From NCBI RefSeq assembly GCF_051014445.1, contig NC_135141.1, positions 30,961,422 through 31,025,421 of the forward strand: a stretch of 64,000 bases of DNA. The letters are read 5' to 3'. The position numbers and the translations under genes were made by a program. Source of the DNA: Colletes latitarsis. Taxonomy: Eukaryota > Arthropoda > Insecta > Hymenoptera > Colletidae. Of the stretch, positions 40,495-52,986 are shown piece after piece. Under the pieces are notes generated by a model that saw only the letters and a list, made by a program, of their open reading frames with translations, was not told where the DNA came from and searched no databases. The first letter of the stretch is position 1. The number at the start of each line of letters is the position of its first letter.

Positions 40495-41268
40495 AGTTTT
40501 ATTGCAAATCAGTTCTCTGGGTGCATAAAGTCACAGTAAATGTGAAAATAAACATAGAAGGGAGCATAAATTATAGTAGGTGGTATAGTCATTGGATAGA
40601 GGATGAAGTGCCCTTTAAAATGAGCGTTTGTACGAGTCGATAGCTTTATTAGTTCCGGAGATATGGCGATTTTAATTTCAAGTCGATCGCGTGAGTCCGA
40701 AGGGTCTGTTTACGTTTGTTTACGTCGCGAGATCAATGAACTCACGTGACCGTAGTAAGTAGTAAACGTGACGTCACTCGGTCACTCGGTTACTAGGTCA
40801 ACGTGCGACAAGGAGATCCGACGCGTCAGACGGAGACAGAGATAGTCGAATTAAGAAAAATACACTTTTACATAAATTGCGATATCTCGAAAACGGAAAG
40901 TCGGATCGTCAAAAACCAAAAACCATTTTAAAGAGGAAGGTTTACCGCTGCTAATGATTGCTTAATAATAGAGAAAACACTAGTACTTTCGGAACTACAC
41001 GCGTCTAAAGTTTTTGTACTTTTAATACGCGTGAATAGGCTTCCGTAAGGCGGGGCGTCGAATTTAAAAAATTACCTCTTTACATAAATTACGATATCTC
41101 GAAAACGGAAAGTCGGATCGCCAAAAACAAAAAACCACATTAAAGGGGAAGCTTTACCGCTTCTAACAGTGGCTCAAAAATGGATAAAGCACTAGTAGTT
41201 TCGGATCTGCACTCGTCTAAAGTTTTACTATTTTTAATACGCGTTAATAGGCCTTTCCAAGACGGAGA
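40495..41268 (-). mobile_element. R1 interspersed element, copy 2 (inverted)
   Basis: This is the reverse complement of the R1 block at 10420-11375. The tail comes first on the plus strand (aatgtgaaaataaacatag, tttgtacgagtcgatagc, cgtgacgtcactcggtcac). It is followed by one partial and one full tandem subunit with the same 212-bp spacing (the taatacgcg word ends at 41031 and 41243). It therefore holds fewer subunits than copy 1. Similarity is high in the tail and lower in the subunits. No coding capacity. The outer ends are approximate. Confidence 0.85.
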
Positions 41269-43683
41269 GTGTGACAGAAACGAACAGTGCTGACCAGAAC
41301 TCTTCTTGTTCCATTTTCATCGAACCTAATAATACGTAATACTTTCGTACACAGCACGATAGCTTGATTTTCAACTTTTGAGAGATATAGATTTCCTAGA
41401 ACAGAGTCGCTTGAATTGTTCGTTCGTCCTTTGGATCTAGTCGCGAGAAACATAGGGGTCCCGGAGGTTCTTCGAGTCTTTAAAAACACGATATCCCATG
41501 CCCTTATCCGGTCGGCATGAAACACGCGGAAAGAAGATCGATCACCAGAAAATAATAGGGCGACCCTCCGACCCGCGTCCATTGTTTATGACCGTCCCAT
41601 TTTCGCGAATTTGAACGCGAAAGGTTCACTCGCCGAACGATCTTTATTGGGAGGACGACTTCGTCGTGAGATGTCTTGCGGAATAACTTATCGAGCTTCC
41701 TTTTCGAAGTAATTGGAGCCTTTTTAAATCGTTCGGCAAATAACGAGCGCTCTAATTGTATTGAACGTTTCGCCGGCGAATCGGAAGGGATTCTTGGAGC
41801 TAGTCCGTGGAAAAAGGCGATCCTTAATGGCCGTTCGGTAACGCCGGGAATTTTATTCAAGCACTTTTTAATTGAATCTTGCGGCACAGAAGCGAGGAAC
41901 GAATGCTACCCTCGGTCTATGCCGCCCGATGCACTTTTGCTTTTAGCATAAATTGCGAATAGACGACGACCTACTGCGGGGGAGAACCGTACGAGAAACT
42001 GGTAGCCTATTATCGGTCGGAAGACTCTCGTAGATTTCTGATATTTTTGTTGATAGGAAAACCATTCGTTGCATGTTTAAATTGGATTAATATATATTTG
42101 TAAAATTATTTTTCGAGTTCGATGCGTACGGGAATAATTTTCAACAAATAATCACCGGGTTCGAAGATAAATTGGAAAGATAAGTCTGGTTATCCCATTT
42201 ATGGATCGCCGGTTCCGTCGAGAAATGGAACTTTTCGGTCTGTTTTTCTTCGGAAAATGGAAAACGCTCGGCGCTCTTTCATCGGTCGTTAATTACGTTT
42301 CCGTACGGGATCGCGAACGCGGACGATTATAATTCCGATCCCTCGTTGAATCACGAACTCCAAGCACTGGGCGAAGGGGGTACGAACCGAGATGGATTAC
42401 ACCCCCGGGGAAATCAGTAAGACACCACCTTCGTGAATACTTTTCAACTTTTTCCTCCCCCCTCTCCTTTTTTTTCTCAAAAACTTTTTATTCCACTCGA
42501 AGAGAACGGGAATACAAAGTTCCCTCACCTCTTCGTTCTGTCCGTCCCTCTTTTGTCTGGCCGCGGAGAAAATGAAAAAGCAAAGGATCATCCCCGTATT
42601 CCGGTATTCCGCTTTGGACGAAAGTCGATCGTTCTTATGAATTTTCCATGCGTTTCCCTCTCGTTTTTGCCATCTAGATCAATTCGTCCATCGAAAATCC
42701 AGTTAATATCGTAGTCTATAGAGAATGATTCAAATTTAGAGATTCTGTTAGCCCATATTGAAAGTTATCTCTTTTTTTCTATCTTTTTGCGTTCTTCGCG
42801 CGTCGAAATCGATCGAGAAACGTTGAGGATATCCAACATCGCCGAGCGTAACTTAATTTAAAAGGTCTCTACGGTTCGAAACTCTGAAAATTAGCTGCTC
42901 GATTATTTAGCGCGCGCAAAATTGACCGTGCTCCAGGGACGTTCGATGCGTCGAGTGCAGTTCTCGAAAAACCAAACATACAATTTAAGAGTCGCATTTT
43001 TCCCCTGCAATTGCCCCCCCCCCCTCCAATCTTGGAATCCTCGAAGAATTCAATCGAGGGTACTTTGGCGGAATTCGTAATTAATCGAACGCAAAGTAAA
43101 GAGTTTCGACGTACCGGCGCGCCGGTGGAACAAAGTAATTTGAATAATGTAAATTTCGTTTCGACGGGCGAAGACAAAGCAACTGTTAGTTTAAGGGTAA
43201 CCGCCGAGTTCCCCGGGGGTTGTAAAAAGTCGTCGGGGGGATGGTTGTCTCGCGAAATCGTCTTACTTCGGGCTCGAAAAGCCGCAAATATTCCGTGGCA
43301 GGATGCAACCCGACGAAACAATCCGCGCTTTCTTTATTCAAGTACCTTTAACGTTGCTTTGCATTGTGTTCCCGCGGCCCTCGAAGAAAGGTCACCGGAT
43401 CACAAAGGGTTGCAGAATGCCCAGAAACCGACGAGGGTATCTTTCAACCTTAGATAGAGAGGGATCCTCACGGTGAAGCGCACTCGAGAAATCTCACAAT
43501 GGCGATTAAGTACCGCGTACTCAGACGTTCCTCGCCCTTTATGGAAAAACTCCCGCCCTTTACCGTCCCTATAATTCCACGGTTTTGACGCACAGTGGGG
43601 TATTTGCCCCGAAAAGTCGGGCGTAAAACGATTTTAAAAATTTTACGTAAACCACAATATTTTTGCTACCTGTGGTAGTCGAA
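41269..43683. other. gene-free stretch, no recognised gene
   Basis: No recognisable gene. Opposed frames at 41504-41887 minus and 41676-41951 plus, and at 42869-43321 minus and 43011-43457 plus, occupy the same DNA and lack domains. A C11 run lies at 43014-43024. Confidence 0.6.
43014..43024. repeat. C11 homopolymer
   Basis: An uninterrupted run of 11 C. The frame that starts here owes its proline run to this tract. Confidence 0.9.
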
Positions 43684-44620
43684 TATACTAGGGACATGGA
43701 AGCTTCGTTAAAAAGTTATTAACAATTAAATTCAAAAATATCAAACCGTTCTAAAAAAATTCTTTTCGATTGCAGGGGTCAATTATAATCATTTTTGGTG
43801 AATAGACATACCCCCGAAATCCTACTCGGTTTCGAGAAAAAAATTCGAGAAGGTGTGAAATTTTTCGACAAAATTAAAAAATTTCAAATCGTTCTAAAAA
43901 AATTATTGTCAGTTGCGGGGGTCAAATACAATCATTTTTGGTGAATAGACATACCCCCGAATTCTTACCCACTTTCGAGAAAAAAATTCATGACCGAAAA
44001 TATGATGTCTGACCATACCATTGAGATGTTTCACTGAAATTTTATGCAAATCTTTAAAACGTCATAACTCCTGAACGGATTGGACGATTTTAATGTTTAA
44101 AAAAGCAAACTACGCGTATTTTGATGGAGAATATGTACAAATCGCAAAAATATTCGAAAAGTTGGTCCTTGACCCCGCAAAATGAGAAAAACCCTAAAAA
44201 AATTGTCCAACTTTCAAACAGCTATAATTTCTACAATAGTGAATATATTTCAATGAAACTTTTTTCTGAAGTAGAGCTCATGGGTATCTACAAAAAAGTA
44301 TTACACAATTTTTCTGTAGGTCAAATGAAATTACTAAAAATGAAAAACTAATTTTTAAGAAAAATCGACAGGGGGTAGGTGCCTAAATTTTTCGGCGAAA
44401 AAAAAAAATTTTCGAATCGTTCTAAAAAAATTATTTTCAGTTGCGGGGGTCAAATACAATCATTTTTGGTGAATAGACATACCCCCGAATTCTTACCCAC
44501 TTTCGAGAAAAAAAATTCCGTATTGGCGGAACTTTAAACGTTAATAACTTCTGAACGAAGCCACCATCAACAAATTGGTATTCTTGATTTTCGTTTTATT
44601 TTGACCGAACACCCTGTATA
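43684..44620 (+). mobile_element. family B element, copy 2, with terminal inverted sequences
   Basis: The right end, reading inwards on the minus strand, is TATACAGGGTGTTCGG followed by aacgaaaatcaagaa and a ttattaacgtttaaag stretch. The left end has a shortened form of the same sequence: tatactagggaca, then gaagcttcgtt, then agttattaac. Inside are three core repeats, each with tacaatcatttttggtgaat at about 43784, 43927 and 44455. The middle one is a full unit of about 0.5 kb and the first is short. Outer ends in TATA fit insertion at TA, as in Tc1/mariner-type non-autonomous elements, but this is an inference. A 76-codon frame at 44121-44351 lies wholly inside the repeat and has no domain. 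Confidence 0.75.
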
Positions 44621-47600
44621 CTACACTTTCGAACGGTTTTTACTTTGTCATCGTATATATTTGTATAGTTATTAATGTTTGAAAATAGCCAATAATTCAG
44701 TGATGTTCTTTACGATTATTTGACTTCAGGGTGAGTTCCGTATTATATATTATATATTAGTAATAAATTTGTCGGTGATAATAAGTTCATACATATGATA
44801 TGTTATGAACAGGAAATATTATGGATAAAAAAATTTTACTACATTATATTAACTTCACTGAAACTAGGATTCGCTGATCAAAACAGAAAAACACAAGCTT
44901 GAATTAAAAGCTATCTTAAAACTATCCTAAAAGCGAATGATTGTATCTTTTGATAGCATTGATAGTTTCATTGTAACTTCGATTTAAAGTTTCGTATTTT
45001 TTTTCCTCGTGATCCGATGAAGGTTGGGGAGAAACAGGTAATATTTGTTTAATGTTACCATCGGACGCGTTTTCTTCGTAAAATTCCGTCCTGTAAGGCG
45101 ATTACGCCAAATCGATGGTAGATGGGAACCGTTAATAGAATTCAGAACATTTTGCCTGTTAACCGGAATTACGATAATCTGATCCGTTAATCTCGTCCCG
45201 AAGTTGATTAAGGTCAATACCGCGGTCCGGAACTCGCAGCTTGAAATTTCGAGACGGACCCCCCATTGACCTACATCAAACTACAATGAGGCGTATCGAG
45301 GCAGCCACGTACTATGTTGATACCATCTCGAAATTACAGGGGAAATTACGCGCGGGACGAAGCGAAACTGCCTCTCGAAACTCCATCGAACTTGCGCGGC
45401 GCGCGTGGCCGTATCGTCGGCTATTTTGTAAATTTCCCACGTTTCTTTAACGATCCTAAAAGCTTTCGTCCAGGTCTGATCCCCTCGAAATCAATTTACT
45501 TACCACTTTCGTTGCATCCGCGGCGAAACTTTCCCGTACATTTTTAAAACTTGCAAGCTACACCCCCAACTTGGGGATTTCTTAATTTTAAACGAGAAAT
45601 AAAAATAAAAGATTCTCTTCTCCGCGAGTTCAACACGTTTATCCAATATAGTATATACTGCTCCGTAATGTAACAAGCTTAGATAGTTAATTCGTTTCCA
45701 CGATACTTGAGGAATGAAACGTATATAATTAAAAGACACACTGTGCATTAAGGGCCTCGACAAATAGAATTACTGAAACGGGGGCTTCGTAGAGGATTGT
45801 CTCAACCCCAAAAACTAAATAATTCCTATCTAAAGTATTTGAGAATTAAGTCTGGTTATCGAAGATTTCTTTCGAAAGATCCTGCGTCCGTATTATCGAG
45901 GATCGTTGGATGAAAGAAAGAAAGGAAATTCGTGGTAGGCCTGAACGAGGGCAGAATAGTCGACAGTCGATATCCAAGGCAGAAGAGACCCGACGTACGA
46001 TTTCCGGTGATTCATGCGAAGGTTTACAAACTGCCCTATACCCGGGGGCGCGTGCATACACGGCTGTCTACATCTGGATATGTCGCGAGTCGAGCAACGG
46101 TCGCTTTCTCTTGGGGTAGGTCGTCGTGAAAGGGGTCGTTGAAATTTCCGGTTCTATAGTCGGCAAACTCGCGCACCAAAAGCCGCCTCCAGGTATATTT
46201 CCCTGCAGTGTGTCCAGTTCTAGTATGCTTTCTGCATAATGAGAGGCGTGGCGGGGGTGGAGGACCGTCCTGGGGGGAGGGGAGGGAAAGAGAATTGAAA
46301 TCCCGTACTCTATGCACCGGAAGCAGTCCCCTCTAATCGATGACGAGCGAGTAATAGGCTGCCCTTCGTCGCGCTTCTACGAAACGCTCCCATTCTCGCT
46401 AGACAAAGCTTCCACCCACGCTCGAGCGTTAGTTAACGCGATCGAAACCTCGCTTTTCTAACTATAAAGGAGAAAGGAGTTTCGATCACGGTTGCTGGCC
46501 GTGTGCTGCACTTTCCCGAGGAAAGATAAAAGTTCGTAAAATGAAAACGTTCGAGATGTTTGTTTGTTTTTTTTTTTTGGCACGTCTTGTGCCGAGCAAT
46601 CGGGTTGCATCGGAGTTTTGAGTGGCATTATACGGGGAAAGCATGGACGATTAAACCCCCGCCCGTATAAATAGCCTCGTCAAACGTCGAGGTCGATCGA
46701 CCCAGAAACGCCAGAAAGGTAATTGAGAGGTTCTAGCCAAGCACGGGGCGAATAATAGATCGAGCCGGCCGGCTCTCGATCCTTTGCGGTCAGAAACGGA
46801 TGGAGCGTTGTTTGATCTTTCGCGCGGTTCCGACAGACGCGACATTTGCATTTCCATTACGATACTGGTAATTTCCATTACCACAAATCAGTCGATCGAG
46901 GGTTTAGCTAGTGCTAACCGCGCTGTTTTCCTTCGTTGCGGCCTGTTACGAAACACCGTAACGCTGACATTCGACGACGGAAAATTAATGGCCACGGCAT
47001 TCGTACGCAGCAAATTTTCATTCGATTCTAGAGTCGATCGTTTCGTGTTCCGCGCAGGTTTCCCCGAAGGGCTCGATTTTATTCAGTACCCAAACTGTTG
47101 GTTTGTGAAATAATTGACAAGATCGCAGTTGCGTATTCACGACACTTTATGTACAAAGAGAGACGTGTTCTCATTGTACGATAAGAATTTCCATATTCCA
47201 ACAATTTCGATCGAGTTTAGTAATTTTAATATATTTTTTTTCTTCATTTTTCCGTCCGTGTAATATAGAAAAGTTTTTTATGATTTTTTGAATTCCCCGT
47301 ATGGATAATGTTTCAAAATGTTTGAAATTTCGATATTACAAAAATTACCTGTCGTAGTTCGAACATGACCTACTATATTTTTAGAAAATTCGTTAATAAT
47401 GCCCCAACGGAAGCTTTGAAATTAATTTCCTGGAAATGACGTTTCAACGTACGTGCCCCTTTTCCATCCAACGTGTCCGTCGAAAAATCTTGAAACTTTT
47501 AACGAGACGTTGAAGTCATTAACAACGACAGAAATTGACTTTCCACGCGATCCTCAACCCCGTATTATTTATTTATTTATTTACGGGATTGATACATTGA

Positions 47601-49038
47601 TACATGAAATACAAAATTGAAAGATACGAAGTATTAGTATTAGAATGATAGAATTGAATGGTTAAAAACATCGATCGAACCATGTGCAGTATTTGCGCGA
47701 ATGAACAAACGATTATAAAGCTTATTGCATGTTAAACATTCACTGATCGTTCACAATGTCTTGACTAAAACTTTCGACTAAACTCGTTCGCTGGGGGGGG
47801 GAGAAAATTTAAGACAACTTCGTTAGGAATCCTGAAATTTGAATTCAGTCCCGATAAAAAGTTTCGAGAGCTTCGGTTCGGTTTATAGAGTCCCATTAAA
47901 GGTTTCATGGTCGAAAGTTCCCGCGAACTCGTCTCGGTATAAGTATTTCTGAATTTGACTGACTGACGTTAATTCGATAAACGTCGACGGTGGAAAACAT
48001 TTTCGTGCGAGAAACCTCCCCTTCCCGTCCATCATAATCACTGTATTTGCTCGCCCGACACCCTCGATCGGACACTCTTTTATTAAATGCCCCTAGCGTT
48101 ATTATTTTCGATCGATATCCACATTTTAACCGAAAATTTAAATAAGTACAGATAATATTTCACCGTGCAAGTTGTAACAAATTGCAATTCTGGCCATTTC
48201 GACCCCCCTTCGCTCGAAATTTATTGCATCGTTCGAAAACTGTGTGTTTTGTTTACCTAATTATTTTGATGATACATAGAACTTGAAACTTTGAAATTCC
48301 AAATATGATATAATTGCATCTCGAAAATTCGATCGAAGGTTGCTAATCCTATCGAATTCCTTATTCTTTATTCGATGTTCCTATTGGATTGAAACGATTG
48401 CAGAATTTTCAAGGAACACGAGGCGAAAGAACGAAGTTGACCGTAGCCTAATTAATATCGTTGCTCGGTTCCCCACTCGAGGAGGTCGCGCAGCGACACG
48501 GAACGCGCAAACTTCGCGGATGGTGCATTCAGCTTTCGGTTCAATTGCCACTTGGCGCGAAACTCGCGCGGAAACGAGACATTCTGGCCCGTTATCTGAA
48601 CTGCCACGACACCGGTGTGTTCCGCGGGACAAAGCTTCTCGCCCGTCGAGCGTGCAGAATTCGACGCCGAAAGCGTCTTCGAATTTCCATCTTTGACGCG
48701 CCCCACGAGCCCGTGGAAAACGCTCCTCCCAGGATCTCGTCATCAAGGTTCGCGTTTCACGTTTGTTCAACGGATGCTGGCCGAGAACAATGCCCTCGAC
48801 GCTCGCATACGCAGGATTTCTCGCGTTTATTTCTTCAACGAACCGACACAGCCAATCTCCTTGTCTTCCATTTCATCGGCTCGAACGATCGTGTCTGATA
48901 CGTGTCTTTTAACGATAGCTTGTTGTCGAATGTTCTTTTTAAGGATACGCGAAGAAATTCCTAGTGATTACGTAGGACAGAATCTTGAAAAAATTTACGA
49001 AATAAATAAAGAAAATATGCGATGAAAAGGCGAGTTAC
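44621..49038. other. gene-free stretch, no recognised gene
   Basis: No recognisable gene. An AT-rich, low-CpG segment follows family B to about 45000. A second copy of a short dispersed repeat lies at 45781-45832. A consensus TATAAATA word stands at 46666-46673 in GC-rich flanks, with a 109-codon domain-free frame downstream (46784-47113, non-ATG start). An (ATTT)n tract lies at about 47565-47583. Opposed frames around 48340-49025 look like chance. Confidence 0.55.
45781..45832 (-). repeat. short dispersed repeat, copy 2 (inverted)
   Basis: Reverse complement of the segment at 31341-31390: ggcttcgtagagg, then gtctcaacccc, then aaataattccta. About 45 bases agree with few differences. Family unknown. 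Confidence 0.55.
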
Positions 49039-49220
49039 CGATAACATCGAGCAGGTAATCACTGTAGTCTCGATCGAGGAGCACGATGAAATTTTCTTGG
49101 GACAGTTTCGTTAACGAGCAAGGGTAGAAAACTGGCTGAAACTCGAGAACGAGATCACCGTCGAGGACACGAACTTTCTCCATTGTTTTTGCAAGGGATC
49201 CCCGTATGTTAGGACTCCGT
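49039..49220 (-). CDS. candidate internal exon, product unknown
   Basis: On the minus strand an acceptor-like gcaaaaacag is followed by an open frame of about 60 codons. It runs through an ATG at 49183 to a GTAACT donor-like site just after codon GAT GTT ATC G. The peptide includes MEKVRVLDGDLVLEFQPVFY and NFIVLLDRDYSDYLLDVI, is rich in alternating acidic and hydrophobic residues, and its codons mostly end in C, G or T. This looks more like protein than the surrounding frames. I do not recognise a family. Without splicing, the frame ends at a stop at 48995-48997. Next to it lies a diverged tandem duplication (49270-49590) that also encodes a similar short peptide twice. Confidence 0.25.
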
Positions 49221-49269
49221 CTGTTTTTGCCAGGACTATTCGAGAGTCAGACGGAAATAAAAAGGATCG

Positions 49270-49590
49270 CCAAAGTCGAAGAAAGATGTACCTCCCCCGC
49301 TCGAGAAGTCGCGACTCTTTTCTCGATAGGTGCAATAAAAGTTGATGTTCCGCGGAGACTACGTCTGCTCGTTGCAAGGAAAACACAGGGAATCCTATAT
49401 AAAATTTCTAGTCATTCTTTTCACCGTCCACGGCACGGGACGTAAAATATCGTAGAAATAGAAGGAGGATCAAAAGATTCAATTTCTGGAACGCGCACCT
49501 CCAATGGGATCGTCGTAGGAAAAGTCGCAATCCTTTTCTCGATAGGTACAATAAAAGTTCGTGTTGCAACGAGGTCGGCGGTCGAACGGG
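49270..49590 (-). repeat. diverged tandem duplication with coding-like segment
   Basis: The segments near 49300-49345 and 49515-49565 are similar, about 210 bp apart, sharing ttttctcgataggt, caataaaagtt and aagtcgc. On the minus strand both give NFYCTYREK followed by two variable residues and DF. Some of the differences are synonymous (tgt/tgc, ttt/ttc) and others are not. The upstream parts of the two frames are interrupted in one copy. This could be duplicated exons, an old gene fragment or simply duplicated non-coding DNA. Confidence 0.35.
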
Positions 49591-49694
49591 AATTTCAATA
49601 GGAATTCTTTACGAACTTTAACCCCGAGGTCACGGAGACAAAATTGAAAAATAAATCCAATTAGCAATGATTTCCACATTCGGAATTTTCCATG

Positions 49695-50010
49695 TATACA
49701 GGGTGTTCGGGCAACTCTGGGAAAAATTTTAATGGGGGATTCTAGAGGCCAAAATAAGACGAAAATCAAGAACGCCAATCTTTTGATTGAGGCTTCCTTA
49801 AACACTTATTAACGTTTGTAATTATATAAAATTTTCCGGCGAAATTAAAAAATTTCAAATCGTTCTGGAAAAATTATTTTTAGTTGCAGGGGTCAAATAC
49901 AATCATTTTTGGCGAATAGACATATCCTCGAAATCCTACTCGCTTTCGAGGGAAAAATTCCTTACCAAAAATGTAATGTCTGACCATATATTGACATTTT
50001 TCCCTGAAGT
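49695..50010 (+). mobile_element. family B element, copy 3 (left end and start of core)
   Basis: It starts TATACAGGGTGTTCGGGC and continues through aacgaaaatcaagaacgcc, gaggcttccttaaacac and ttattaacgtttg, the full-length form of the terminal sequence that is inverted at 44620. The core then begins (aaatttcaaatcgttctgg, ggggtcaaatacaatcat, aatgtctgaccatata) and breaks off near 50010, so the element is truncated on the right. Copy 2 appears to have lost about 35 bp from the right terminal region compared with this copy. Confidence 0.75.
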
Positions 50011-51687
50011 TGTCCTGTTGCTCCTGACACCATTAATTCGAATATGAATTTCGTAAAGAGTAGCTCAGAATCCAAATTTGTCTTTTCCGTTTATTTGCTC
50101 AATGTCTTACGTTAGTTGTAAATAGAATTGTTATCCTATAATTTTCGCAACAAAGTCTCTGCAAGGAACTGTGGTCCTCGAAGTCGGAGGGTGGTTGTGC
50201 CATAAAACTGTTGTCTTAGGGGTGCAGTAGCAAGCACTGTGTTTACCAAAGATGCTTTCACGACGCGTGTACGAGAATTATATTACTCCGCGGTGCACCT
50301 CGAGTATGGACATTCTCAGTTATCGTAAAGTCAAAACATACTGCGTTCCCGCAACAAGTTTGCCTTCCAAAGAATCATTTTCCGTTATTGCGTGCTTGTT
50401 GTTCCCCTGAAACAACAGTTTTACGATTCCCATCCAAACTTTCCGATTTTTACCGGGGTGTACGGAGAAACCGTGGTTAAATCACGAGATCGATATTCTC
50501 CTAGGTCGCTGTACAGGTGCGTTTAATGTAAACGTTGTTCCCTTTCGAGGAGCAGCGTACACTTTCGAACAAGAAAGGACACTTCCTGTGATCAGTGTTT
50601 CCTCCTGTTTGCGGATCACTCGGTTCAAAATCCGTTTTGGGTTACACAGGACGCTGAGTGCCTGAGACAGCGACCTAATTTGTCGCGTGAAGTACGGAAT
50701 CGATCTTAGTTTCAAAATTTCATCCGAAAAATTATTAAAAAAGTTATCGCGTCGCCTCGAAATTCATAATTCTGTACAAAATTATCGATACTATCGGAAG
50801 CTCGTGTTTTCGAATCACACGCGTCGGTGAATCGATTCCTGGCGCAATTGGTTAATTCGGATTAAATCTGCCGTTCTACACGGTTCAGAGCCGCTCGGTG
50901 TTTTCGCGAGTATCGTTTGCCTTCGACGATCGGCGAACAGGGAAAACATTCTCGGGATCTCGATCGTCAATCCCTCGAATCGATCGTGAACGCCAAAATG
51001 CCAAGAGCCCAAGGAGTTTGCTTTCCCCCGAGACGTTCGTAGAAGATTCTGTCGCGAGACCAGAGAGAAGCTCTTTCGAATTCCCCGAGTTCCTAGGAAA
51101 ATTCCGTTTCTCCCAGTAATTCGGTGTTTTCGAGGGGCTCCGTACGCGCCAACTTTCGACAGGATATTTACGTACCCAGCGGTCCATTAACGAGAAACTT
51201 CTTCGCGGGACTTTTTAGATAACAAAGAGAAACGCAGTAAATGTGCCAATGTTACTCTCGTTTCTCTCTATTTAAATTTTATTTTGGAATCGAGAAAATT
51301 ACACTGTCTTCGGACCTGTCGTAAATCATAGTTACACGAGGATTTCCAGCCCGACAAAGTAAATTTATATATTCGCCGTAGGATTAAAAAGTTCTAAGCG
51401 GTTGTCCAGAAGAACAAAGAAGTTCTCCTTGGACCTGGCGTCTGGAATAATATTGTTACCGAGCATGCTCGAGGGCAGAAGTTAAAAGGTTAACAGTCTG
51501 TTAATCTGCAGCGTAGGTCACGTCCCTGGGGGAGTTGTATTAGACTTCAGCGGTAAGAATGACCCAAGGGGAAACTTCCTTACGCCAATTAGAGTCTGGC
51601 TTGGTCTCTTAGACTCGTTCCTTTATGAGGATAACGACGAGGAGGCTGGTTATTTCGAATCCAATATCAAACGCGGAGGATCGAAGA

Positions 51688-51700
51688 GGGGGGGGGGGGG
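51688..51700. repeat. G13 homopolymer
   Basis: Thirteen consecutive G. Runs of this length are prone to sequencing and assembly length errors. Confidence 0.95.
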
Positions 51701-52975
51701 CGATCATGCTCGCGATCATTGGATCGAGCAGTTCGTAGGCTCAGTGACCTGGCTGCTTCTCGATGAGAGAATTTCCGGCGTTTCGTAATTATAAATAATT
51801 GTAGTGAGTATAGTCAGTTGTTAAGGTTCCTATTTACAGGAGAGGAATGGTTTCGTGGGTAAATAAATCAGCCTTTAAAATTTTATTCAACCAACAACGC
51901 TCTCGCAAAGAAACGTGGATTTATTATACTGTGTCGTTCGATTTCACTGACCTCGTGATTCGGAGGATTTCGGGTCCAGAGTTCGGTTGCGTGGAAAATC
52001 GCTGGAATTCCGCTGGTATTTACGCGCCCTTATTACTGGGTGGCGAACGCGCGCTCCTTCCCCCGGTACGATGACTGAAGAGCTCCGTAGACACTCTATT
52101 GTGTACAGAAGCGAGCTATTTACAAACCCCGAAGTGTATTTACTTACCTTTTAAATTGTCTGGCTGTTGATTTACCTCGTTTGCTGAGTTCAGGAACGAT
52201 CGGTTTCTGCGAAACAAGATAGAGATTTAATCTTCCCTGCGAAACAAGCAATGTATTAGGTCAAGGTGAAACACCTCTCTTTACTACCCTTAGTATTAAA
52301 ACACCCTGGAGTTAACTCTTGCCTTAAATCGCGAATAATTTGGAACACGCTGTCGCAGGTATTAACGTTCGTAAAGTGTAAAATGAATAATAAATATATT
52401 TTCTCGGTAGAAAATTTCACCAACCCATTTCCAGAAGATCAGGCTGCAAGAAAGTCACAGAAAAAAAATTTCTTTCCCACGCATGAAATGTAACTCGACT
52501 GAGCAGAGTTCGTTAGAATTTTTCGTCAGTTTTCAAAGCTGATAGCCTTCTCGCAGCTTTCAAAGGTAATTTACGGCCAGTGGCCCGGCGAAATCGTTAT
52601 GAATTATGGATCGAATTAGAACTAGCTTCTAACGGAGTTGCAGCACGACCGTCGTAAGCCGATTTAACGTTCGCGCTGGCCCTGAAAACTTAAAAAGACC
52701 CACAGTTTACGAGCTCGCGGCCATACACGAAGGCACCGCGATCTTTTACGCTTCCTCTCTCTCTCTAGAGGAATAAAACCTCGAGTGCATACAGGCACGC
52801 GGTTTGAATTCGTCTCGGAGACGCCGAGATTCTCTTCTTCAACGGCTGAACGCGCGGTTTAACATTGTCTACGAGTCGAAACGAGATTATAACGACTCTT
52901 CGCGTTTAACCGTGACGAGGCGCGGTCGACTTTAAACCCTCTCCGTGTCTGGATAAATTGCATTAATTCACCGGT

Positions 52976-52986
52976 GGGGGGGGGGG
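52976..52986. repeat. G11 homopolymer
   Basis: Eleven consecutive G in an otherwise featureless stretch. Confidence 0.95.

Noticed and set aside
44121..44351. 76-codon frame inside family B
   Set aside because: Entirely within repeat sequence, with no domain and no matching frame in the other copies.
46666..46673. TATAAATA word as a promoter
   Set aside because: No convincing initiator at the right distance and no supported gene downstream; the same word occurs elsewhere, for example 53681 and in inverse near 25943.
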